Shown: piece after piece, positions 8,128-15,340 of the stretch
Numbering within the stretch: the stretch's first letter is position 1
How the letters are laid out: every line of letters starts with the position of its first letter
Assembly: GCF_900169525.1 (NCBI RefSeq)
Contig: NZ_LT821239.1
Coordinates: 1,076,708 to 1,140,707, forward strand
Length of the DNA: 64,000 nt
Source: Corynebacterium pacaense
Lineage (GTDB): Bacteria; Actinomycetota; Actinomycetes; Mycobacteriales; Mycobacteriaceae
Direction of reading: 5' to 3'
Notes under the pieces: model-generated
What the model saw: the letters and a program-made list of their open reading frames with translations, nothing else
Databases searched by the model: none
Told to the model about the DNA's origin: nothing
Made by a program: the position numbers and the translations under genes

Positions 8128-9069
8128 ATGGGCACCGCAGAAATACTACGCCGCATCGGCCAGGCACTCGTGGTGCTCCTGGTCACCTTCACCCTGGCCT
8201 TCATCCTGCTGTCCGCACTGCCCGGGGATGCCGTCACCGCACGGTACTCGAGCCCCGACCTCGGACTGTCCCCCGAGCAGATCGAGGAGATCAGACAGTC
8301 CTACGGGGCCGACGAAACCCTGTTGGCACAGTACTTCCACACCCTCGGTGGCTTCCTGGTGGGCAATTTCGGGTACTCCGTCCAGACCGGCACCGCCGTC
8401 TCGACGATGATCGCCGAGGCCCTCCCCGGCACCCTGGCACTGGCGGTTCTCGCATTCGCGCTGGCGGTGATCCTGGCGCTGGGTATCTCCATCCTGGCGA
8501 CCCTGGACCGCTTCGCCTGGATCCGATCGGTCTTCCAGATGCTGCCTCCGCTGTTCATCTCACTGCCCAGCTTCTGGCTCGGCATCATCCTCATTCAGAT
8601 CGTCTCCTTCCGTCTCGGCTGGGTCCCGGTGATCGGCACCTCCACGGCGCAGGCACTGATCCTGCCCACCATCACGCTGTCCGTTCCGATCGCCGCCCCA
8701 CTGGCACAGGTGCTTATCCGCTCCATCGAGGAGGTCAAGGGCCAGCCCTTCATCGCGGCGGTCCGGGCGCGCGGCGCCGGGGAGATGTGGGTTTTCTTCC
8801 GCAACATTCTGCGCAACGCACTGCTGCCCACACTGACCATCGCCGGCATTGTCTTCGGTGAGCTCGTCGGCGGCGCGGTGGTGACCGAGGCCGTCTTCGG
8901 ACGCGCCGGCATCGGTGCGATGACGGTCGCGGCCGTGGCCAACCGCGATATGCCCGTCATGCTCGCCATCGTGGTCATCGCCGCCGCCGTCTATGTTCTG
9001 ATCAATCTCATCGTCGACCTCCTCTACCCGGTCCTCGATGCCCGTCTGCGCCGCAGGGAAAGGGCATAA
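8128..9069 (+). CDS. ABC transporter permease, DppB-like
   Basis: This 313-residue permease spans the membrane about six times and forms one half of the channel. It has the family start (ILRRIGQALVVLLVTFTLAF), a periplasmic loop with LPGDAV, and the BPD_transp_1 EAA loop around RARGAGEMWVFFRNILRNAL (about 212-232), which contacts the ATPase. The ATG directly follows the stop of the binding-protein gene (TAGATG), with AGGAGGA-like bases before it, showing coupling. The next permease starts 3 bases after its stop. The four transporter genes and the CMD-domain gene form one operon. Confidence 0.92.
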   Translation: MGTAEILRRIGQALVVLLVTFTLAFILLSALPGDAVTARYSSPDLGLSPEQIEEIRQSYGADETLLAQYFHTLGGFLVGNFGYSVQTGTAVSTMIAEALPGTLALAVLAFALAVILALGISILATLDRFAWIRSVFQMLPPLFISLPSFWLGIILIQIVSFRLGWVPVIGTSTAQALILPTITLSVPIAAPLAQVLIRSIEEVKGQPFIAAVRARGAGEMWVFFRNILRNALLPTLTIAGIVFGELVGGAVVTEAVFGRAGIGAMTVAAVANRDMPVMLAIVVIAAAVYVLINLIVDLLYPVLDARLRRRERA

Positions 9070-9072
9070 GCC

Positions 9073-9924
9073 ATGACCAACACCACCATCGCCCCGAAGA
9101 AACCCGCAACCGGACGCCGCCGCTACTCGGCGAACCTGTGGACCCGCCCCGGCACGGTCATCGCACTTCTCGTCCTCGGCACCGCCGTTGTCATGGCCGT
9201 GCTGCCGGGTCTGTTCACCTCCCAGAATCCCTACAGCGGTGATGCCACCGCGCTGCTTGGCCCGAGCGCCGAGCACTGGTTCGGTACGGATTCGGTGGGC
9301 CGCGACCTCTACAGCCGGGTCGTCTACGGCAGCAGGGAGACCCTGCTCGGGGCACTGATCGCCGTGCTGGTCGGCCTGGTCGCGGGCACGCTGATCGGTC
9401 TGATCGCCGGCACGCGGCGGGGAATCGTGGACACCGTGCTCATGCGCGTGGTTGATGTGCTGCTGTCCATCCCAGCGCTGCTGCTGTCGCTGTCGGTGAT
9501 CATCCTGCTGGGCTTCGGCACCATGAACGCGGCCCTCGCGGTCGGGGTCACCTCGGTGGCCACCTTCGCCCGCCTCGCGCGGTCCCAGGTGCTCACGGTC
9601 GCCGGCTCCGATTTCGTGGAGGCGGCCTACGGCTCCGGCGGAACCCAGACCGAGGTCCTCTTCCGGCATGTGCTCCCCAATTCTCTGACACCGGTGCTCG
9701 CCCTCGCCGCGCTGCAGTTCGGCTCCGCCATTCTCCAATTGTCCGTTCTCGGCTTCCTCGGCTACGGTGCCCCGCCGCCCACGCCGGAATGGGGTCTGCT
9801 CATCTCCGACGCCCGTGACTACATGGCCACCTCCTGGTGGCTGACCATCCTTCCCGGCCTGGTCATCGTCATCGTCGTGCTCTCCGCGAACTATCTCAGC
9901 CGCATCATCCAGAAGGAGGTCTAG
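9073..9924 (+). CDS. ABC transporter permease, DppC-like
   Basis: This 283-residue protein is the second channel half. The N-terminal tail (residues about 1-22) is cytosolic and basic, followed by a first membrane helix and the OppC/DppC-type HWFGTDSVGRDLYSRVVYG motif at about 77-95. The EAA loop (EAAYGSGGTQTEVLFRHVLP) lies near 180-200. The ATG at 9073 sits one codon after the previous stop. It works with the 8128 permease, the 9930 ATPase and the 6349 lipoprotein as an oligopeptide-type importer. Confidence 0.92.
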   Translation: MTNTTIAPKKPATGRRRYSANLWTRPGTVIALLVLGTAVVMAVLPGLFTSQNPYSGDATALLGPSAEHWFGTDSVGRDLYSRVVYGSRETLLGALIAVLVGLVAGTLIGLIAGTRRGIVDTVLMRVVDVLLSIPALLLSLSVIILLGFGTMNAALAVGVTSVATFARLARSQVLTVAGSDFVEAAYGSGGTQTEVLFRHVLPNSLTPVLALAALQFGSAILQLSVLGFLGYGAPPPTPEWGLLISDARDYMATSWWLTILPGLVIVIVVLSANYLSRIIQKEV

Positions 9925-9929
9925 CAACG

Positions 9930-11576
9930 ATGAGCACTCAGCCATTGCTGCAGATCGAGGATCTCGTGGTGTCCTACGGCACCGCGAAGGGCCTGGTCCA
10001 CGCCGTCAACAATGTCAGCCTGGAGGTCCATCCGGGACAGGTGACCGCCATCGTCGGCGAATCGGGGTCGGGCAAGACCACCACCGCGCAGGCGGTCATC
10101 GGTCTGCTCGCCGACAACGCGGAGGTGGACTCGGGGGACATACGCTTCCAGGGCAGGTCGCTGGTCGGTCTGAGCCCGAGGGAGTGGGCGGGGATCCGCG
10201 GCGCCAGGATCGGTCTGATCCCGCAGGATCCCAACAACTCACTCAACCCCGTCGCCACCATCGGCGCCTCGGTGGGGGAGGGACTCGCGATTCACAAACG
10301 CGGAAACGCGGCGGAACGCAAGCGCCGCGTGATTGAACTCCTGGACCGCGTCGGCATAGACAATCCCGAGGTGCGCTACAGGCAGTACCCCCACGAACTG
10401 TCCGGAGGCATGAAGCAGCGAGCCCTGATCGCCGCGGCCATCGCCCTGGAACCGGATCTGATCATCGCCGACGAGCCGACCTCGGCCCTGGATGTCACGG
10501 TGCAGAAGATCATCCTCGATCTCCTCGAGGACATGCAGTCCGAACTGGGCATGGGCATCCTCTTCATCACCCATGACCTCGCGGTTGCCGGCGATCGCGC
10601 CGACCGCATCGTGGTGATGCGCAAGGGTGAGGTCCGGGAGTCCGGTTACGCCGCCGCGGTGCTCACCGATCCCAAGGATCCCTACAGCAGACAGCTGCTC
10701 GCCGATGCCCCCTCGCTGACCATCGGTGACATCCCCGCCCGGGTTCCGGCCGTGGATCCGGCGATTGCCGCGGAAAAGGGGCCGTTGCTGGTGGTGGACA
10801 AGGTCAGCAAGGAATACGCCCGCGGCAACTCCGATCCCTTCCGCGCAGTCGATGAGGTTTCATTCACCGTGCTGCCCGGAACCACCCACGCGGTCGTGGG
10901 GGAGTCCGGCTCCGGCAAAACCACCATCGGGCGTGCGATCTCCGCCTTCACCGACCCCACCTCCGGGTCAATCACCATCGGTGGCACCGAGGTGACCACC
11001 CTCGGCAGAGCCGAGCGGCGGGAGCTGCGCAGGAAGGTGCAGCTGGTATACCAGAACCCCTACTCCTCGCTCGACCCCCGTCAGACCATCGGCGCCACCA
11101 TCGGTGAGCCGCTGCGCAACTTCACCTCTTTATCGAAGCGGCAGATAGCAGGGAAGGTCGAGCACTACCTGGATCTGGTGGCACTGGACCCGCAGCTGGC
11201 CTCCCGGCGCCCCAGCGAACTCTCCGGCGGTCAGCGCCAGCGGGTGGCCATCGCGCGTGCGATGATCCTCGAACCCGAACTGGTGGTCTTCGACGAGGCC
11301 GTCTCCGCACTCGATGTCACGGTGCAGGCGCAGATTCTCCGGCTGCTCGATGAGCTCCAGCGCGAGCTCGGTCTGACCTACGTCTTCATCTCCCACGACC
11401 TCGCCGTGGTACGAGAGATCTCCGATACCGTCTCGGTGATGAGCCACGGCAGGCAGGTCGAATCCGGACCGACCTCCGAGGTTTTCAACAATCCGCGGAC
11501 CGACTTCACCAGACAACTCATCGACGCCATCCCCGGTTCGCGCTACCGTGGTGGGGATCTCAACCTTGGTCTATAA
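9930..11576 (+). CDS. Fused dual ATP-binding subunit of the ABC transporter (DppDF-like)
   Basis: This 548-residue protein contains two complete ABC ATPase domains in tandem (about residues 1-255 and 285-540), replacing the usual separate DppD and DppF. Each has a Walker A GESGSGKTT, an ABC signature (LSGGMKQR and LSGGQRQR), and Walker B with LIIADEPTSALDVT or LVVFDEAVSALDVT. The second Walker B reads DEA rather than the usual DEP, which is a minor change. The ATG at 9930 follows AGGAGGT (9914-9920) and the stop of the permease. It energises import through the permeases at 8128 and 9073. Confidence 0.93.
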   Translation: MSTQPLLQIEDLVVSYGTAKGLVHAVNNVSLEVHPGQVTAIVGESGSGKTTTAQAVIGLLADNAEVDSGDIRFQGRSLVGLSPREWAGIRGARIGLIPQDPNNSLNPVATIGASVGEGLAIHKRGNAAERKRRVIELLDRVGIDNPEVRYRQYPHELSGGMKQRALIAAAIALEPDLIIADEPTSALDVTVQKIILDLLEDMQSELGMGILFITHDLAVAGDRADRIVVMRKGEVRESGYAAAVLTDPKDPYSRQLLADAPSLTIGDIPARVPAVDPAIAAEKGPLLVVDKVSKEYARGNSDPFRAVDEVSFTVLPGTTHAVVGESGSGKTTIGRAISAFTDPTSGSITIGGTEVTTLGRAERRELRRKVQLVYQNPYSSLDPRQTIGATIGEPLRNFTSLSKRQIAGKVEHYLDLVALDPQLASRRPSELSGGQRQRVAIARAMILEPELVVFDEAVSALDVTVQAQILRLLDELQRELGLTYVFISHDLAVVREISDTVSVMSHGRQVESGPTSEVFNNPRTDFTRQLIDAIPGSRYRGGDLNLGL

Positions 11577-11594
11577 ATAGGAGTTGTTCATTAC

Positions 11595-12836
11595 ATGCCC
11601 GATATCATAGATATGCTGGTGGGCGCGGATCTTCCCGAGCTGCGCGATAACCGACCCCAGGCCCGCGACAACGCCCAGAAGAGCTTCGAGGCGCTGCTCG
11701 AGCCGACCGACCCCGGCACCTTCACCTTCGGAGAGCGCTACGCCGTGGCCACCTATGTCTCCGGTCTGCACCGCTTCGACCCCGCCGTCGACCTGTATTC
11801 CGAGCTGCTTCTCGACGACGCCCCCGCCCACCTGGCCGCCGCGGTCACCGACGCCATCGGGGCGGGCCTCTCGGCCGGTCCCTACGGGACCTACCGCGAG
11901 CCCGGCCTGGCAGCGGAATCACGTCCCGGGGGTTCGCTGCGCAACGACGTCGACAAGCTCGGTGGGCGCCTCGCCGCGGCCTTCGACTACGCACACCTGC
12001 TGGTCTTCCACCCCCGCGATTCCCGCCCGGAGGTCCTGGGAAGGCTCTCGGCCGCGGGCTGGAGCGCCGATGACACCGTCTCCCTCGCGCAGCTGATCAG
12101 CTTCCTGACCTTCCAGCTGCGTGTCGCATACGGACTGCGTACCCTCAACGGCGAGAACATCGAGGTCACCGACTCCGCGAGGTTGAGCATCCCCGAAGCG
12201 GAGTGGACGCTCTCGGACGCAGGCTTTCCCATCACGACCTATCCCGCGCTCAACCGCCCGGAGCGTTTTGTCAACCACGCGCTGGGTTGGCGGCCGTGGG
12301 TGCCGCCGCTGGACAAGGCAGATCTGACAGCGGAACAGATGGACTCGCTCATTCAGCCCGAGCGTGCCGATATGCCCTATTTCCGCCTGCTCGCACGGGA
12401 TCCGAGAGCCTTGAAGGCGCGCACCCTGACCGATCTGGACATCTTCTTCAACACCGAGGGCGAGGGTATCGGCCGCGCCGAGCGTGAGCTCGCCGCCACC
12501 GTCACCTCGCGTTTCAACGGCTGCGTCTACTGCGCCTCGGTGCACGCCGGACGTGCCGAGGAGGAGTCGGGGAGGACGGATGACATCAACGCGCTCATCG
12601 AGCAGGGTGTGGATGCCGATCTCGGCTCCGATCAGTGGAACGCCATCCGGGATGCGGCCCGTGCACTGACCCGCACCCCGATGCGCTTCAACCGCGAATC
12701 CATCAGCTCCCTGCACGGGGTCGGATTCACGGATCTGCAGATCGTCGATCTGATCAACTCCACGGCCTTTTTCAACTGGGCGAACCGACTCATGCTCTCC
12801 CTTGGGGAGCCCGAGGTACCCTGGCGCTTCCTCTAG
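11595..12836 (+). CDS. Fused CMD/alkylhydroperoxidase-domain protein (Avi_7170-like plus Avi_7169-like)
   Basis: This 413-residue protein appears to join two related AhpD-fold halves. The N-terminal half (about 1-195) has no Cys and resembles the CMD_Avi_7170 type. The C-terminal half (about 240-413) has the AhpD redox motif GCVYCASVHAGRA, with CxxC and a nearby His at about residue 312, and matches the alkylhydroperoxidase-like Avi_7169 type. I recall these two families usually as separate neighbouring genes with the KPN_01854 binding protein and a luciferase-like monooxygenase; the monooxygenase is not seen here. A role in detoxifying or reducing a peroxidic or thiol intermediate of the imported compound is inferred. 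AGGAGTTGTTCATTAC precedes its ATG; it ends the operon. Confidence 0.8.
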   Translation: MPDIIDMLVGADLPELRDNRPQARDNAQKSFEALLEPTDPGTFTFGERYAVATYVSGLHRFDPAVDLYSELLLDDAPAHLAAAVTDAIGAGLSAGPYGTYREPGLAAESRPGGSLRNDVDKLGGRLAAAFDYAHLLVFHPRDSRPEVLGRLSAAGWSADDTVSLAQLISFLTFQLRVAYGLRTLNGENIEVTDSARLSIPEAEWTLSDAGFPITTYPALNRPERFVNHALGWRPWVPPLDKADLTAEQMDSLIQPERADMPYFRLLARDPRALKARTLTDLDIFFNTEGEGIGRAERELAATVTSRFNGCVYCASVHAGRAEEESGRTDDINALIEQGVDADLGSDQWNAIRDAARALTRTPMRFNRESISSLHGVGFTDLQIVDLINSTAFFNWANRLMLSLGEPEVPWRFL

Positions 12837-12921
12837 GGTGCGGCCCCCAACCGTCGCCGACCCCGCTTTTTCCTCCCCATCCCCAAGGCGGTAGAGTGAC
12901 TTGGGTGGATGGGAGGTTGAT

Positions 12922-13785
12922 GTGCCAGGTCAGAGCGAGTTTCTAGAGCGCTTCACCCGGATGAGCAGGCGTTCGGCCGCCGGCGTCATCTCCACATATT
13001 CCACCAGTTTCACCGTGGCCAGCAGATTGCTCTCACCACGGATCCGCCGGGATATCGAGGCGCTCTACGCGGTGGTGCGCATCGCCGATGAGATCGTGGA
13101 CGGCACCGCCGCCGCAGCCGGCTGCACGCCGGGGCAGGTGCGGGGCCTCCTCGAAAACTACGAGGAGCTCGTCCTGGGATCGCTGGGATGCGGTTTCAGT
13201 GCCGACCCGATCGTGCACGCCTTCGGGGCCACCGCCAGAGCCTGTGACTTCGACCCGGGGCTGTTGCGTTCCTTCTTCGCCGCGATGCGCCGGGATCTGA
13301 CCAGGCAGGTCTACGATCCGCGCGAGCTGGGGACCTACATCTATGGCTCGGCCGAGGTCATCGGATTGCTGTGCCTGGACATCTTCCTGCGTGAAACCGA
13401 CACCTCCCCGGCCGACCGCGCGCGCATGGAACAGGGGGCCCGCAGGCTGGGTTCGGCGTTCCAGAAGATCAACTTCCTGCGCGACCGTGCGGAGGACGCC
13501 CAGCTGCTCGGCAGGACCTACCTGCAGGCGGTCGGTGAGGAGGGTAAGCAGGAGCTGCTCCTTGACATCCGTGCGGATCTCGACGCCGCCCGGGCCAGCA
13601 TCCCGCTGCTGCCCCTCGGCGCGCGGGCGGGCGTGCGGGCGGCAACCGAACTCTATGACCGTCTGCTCGAACTCATCGACGGTGCTCCGCTGGAGGAGCT
13701 GAGTTCCACCCGCATCCGGGTTCCAGCATCAACCAAGGCCGGTCTCGCGGTGACGGCCGTGTTCAAGGAGGTTCTCCGAAGATGA
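12922..13785 (+). CDS. crtB: Phytoene synthase
   Basis: This 287-residue enzyme joins two geranylgeranyl diphosphates head to head into phytoene, the first C40 carotenoid step. Two Asp-rich Mg-diphosphate motifs are visible: ADEIVD at about 55-60 and DRAED at 188-192, with YGSAEVIGL between. GTG at 12922 is chosen because GGGAGG lies 5 bases upstream; a TTG seven codons earlier gives an unsupported tail. A TAGAGT (12892-12897) could be the -10. It overlaps crtI by ATGA. From memory this corresponds to C. glutamicum crtB2; no crtE is nearby, so prenyl substrate must come from elsewhere. Confidence 0.9.
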   Translation: MPGQSEFLERFTRMSRRSAAGVISTYSTSFTVASRLLSPRIRRDIEALYAVVRIADEIVDGTAAAAGCTPGQVRGLLENYEELVLGSLGCGFSADPIVHAFGATARACDFDPGLLRSFFAAMRRDLTRQVYDPRELGTYIYGSAEVIGLLCLDIFLRETDTSPADRARMEQGARRLGSAFQKINFLRDRAEDAQLLGRTYLQAVGEEGKQELLLDIRADLDAARASIPLLPLGARAGVRAATELYDRLLELIDGAPLEELSSTRIRVPASTKAGLAVTAVFKEVLRR

Positions 13786-15287
13786 AGGTAGCCATTATCG
13801 GTGCGGGAGTGGCGGGACTGGCGACAGCTGCCCTGCTCACCCGCGAGGGACACGAGGTCGACATCATTGAGCAACGCGGGGAGGTGGGCGGACGCGCCGG
13901 ATCCTTCGCCTCCCAGGGCTTCCGCTGGGACACCGGGCCCAGCTGGTACCTCATGCCCGACGCCTTCGAGCACTTCTTCCGGCTCTGTGGCACCTCCACC
14001 GAGGAGCAGCTCGAGCTGGTCGACCTGAGCCCCGCCTACCGCATCATCGATGAACACGGTGAGGTCGTCGATGTCAGGACAGGGGAAGCCGAGGACCTCT
14101 TTGAATCCAGGGAGCCGGGGGCCGGACAGCGGCTGCACGTCTACCTCGACTCCGCATCCCGCATATATCAACTGGCCATCGACGGCTTTCTCTACACCAC
14201 CTTCAGTGATTTCAGCCCCTACTTCACCCTCGACATGCTGCGCCGGATCCCACAACTGCTCGCCAGCCTGTGCACATCGCTGAAGGTGAAGGTCAACACC
14301 ACCTTCTCCGATGTCAAGCTCCGCCAGATTCTCACCTATCCGGCGGTGTTCCTCTCCACGCATCCCGAGAGCACCCCAGCGCTCTACCACCTGATGAGCC
14401 ACACCGACCTGGTTCAGGGCGTGAACTACCCGCTCGGTGGGTTCGCCGCGGTGGTGCGCAGCCTCGCCGCGCTTGCCGACGCCTCCACCGTCCACCTCAA
14501 CACCGAGGTGACGGGAATACGCACGGAGGGCTCCCGGGTCACCGGGGTGGACACCGATTCCGGATTCATCGCCGCGGACATCGTGGTCAGTACGGCGGAT
14601 CTGCACTTCACCGAGACCCGGCTGCTCCCGGAGCACCTGCGCACCCTGCCGGAGCGCAGGTGGGCGCGGCGCCAACCGGGTCTGGGTACCGTGCTGATCC
14701 TCGCCGGCGTGCGGGGCGAGCTTCCCGAGCTGCTCCACCACACCCTGTTGTTCAGCTCCGACTGGGACGATGATTTCCGCACGGTTTTCGATGCCACCTC
14801 GGGTGCCTCCGAATCCATCTACATCTCAAAGACCTCCGCCACCGACCCCGGGGTCGCCCCCGAGGGACACGAGAACCTGTTCATCCTGGTGCCGGTGCCC
14901 GCCGAGGTCTCGCTGGGACACGGTGATCTCCATGGCCGGGCGGACGGACAGGTCGAGGCGATCGCCGAGGCGGCGCTCGCCCAGATAGAGCGCTGGGCGG
15001 GAATCCCCGACCTGCGGGAGCGCATCGTGGTCTCAAGGACCATCGGGCCCGCCGATTTCGCGGATCAGTACAACGCCTGGTCGGGAGGGAGCATCGGATA
15101 CTCGCACACTCTCGGCCAGTCGGCCTTCCTCCGTGGCTCGAACAGATCGGCACGGGTGGACGGGCTCTACTACGCCGGCGCGACCACGGTGCCCGGGGTG
15201 GGTGTGCCCATGTGTCTGATCTCCGCGGAGAACGTGGTCAAACGCCTGCGCGGTGATACCACCATCGGCCCCCTCGGCACCGACTGA
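13782..15287 (+). CDS. crtI: Phytoene desaturase
   Basis: This 501-residue FAD enzyme desaturates phytoene to lycopene or a related polyene at the membrane. It starts with the dinucleotide motif IIGAGVAGLATAALL followed by the acidic end and the GGRAG flavin motif near residue 40. The C-terminus has the CrtI-type YYAGATTVPGVGVPMCLISAENV stretch, read as FAD contact. It is intact, whereas I recall the equivalent C. glutamicum crtI2 as two open frames (crtI2-1 and crtI2-2). Translation is coupled to crtB by the ATGA overlap at 13782-13785. The gene is convergent with pepN, about 50 bases apart. Confidence 0.92.
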   Translation: MKVAIIGAGVAGLATAALLTREGHEVDIIEQRGEVGGRAGSFASQGFRWDTGPSWYLMPDAFEHFFRLCGTSTEEQLELVDLSPAYRIIDEHGEVVDVRTGEAEDLFESREPGAGQRLHVYLDSASRIYQLAIDGFLYTTFSDFSPYFTLDMLRRIPQLLASLCTSLKVKVNTTFSDVKLRQILTYPAVFLSTHPESTPALYHLMSHTDLVQGVNYPLGGFAAVVRSLAALADASTVHLNTEVTGIRTEGSRVTGVDTDSGFIAADIVVSTADLHFTETRLLPEHLRTLPERRWARRQPGLGTVLILAGVRGELPELLHHTLLFSSDWDDDFRTVFDATSGASESIYISKTSATDPGVAPEGHENLFILVPVPAEVSLGHGDLHGRADGQVEAIAEAALAQIERWAGIPDLRERIVVSRTIGPADFADQYNAWSGGSIGYSHTLGQSAFLRGSNRSARVDGLYYAGATTVPGVGVPMCLISAENVVKRLRGDTTIGPLGTD

Positions 15288-15340
15288 ACACCCGGGATCC
15301 CCCGGGGTCGGGGACACCGGTTTACGGCCGCGGTGGGTGC

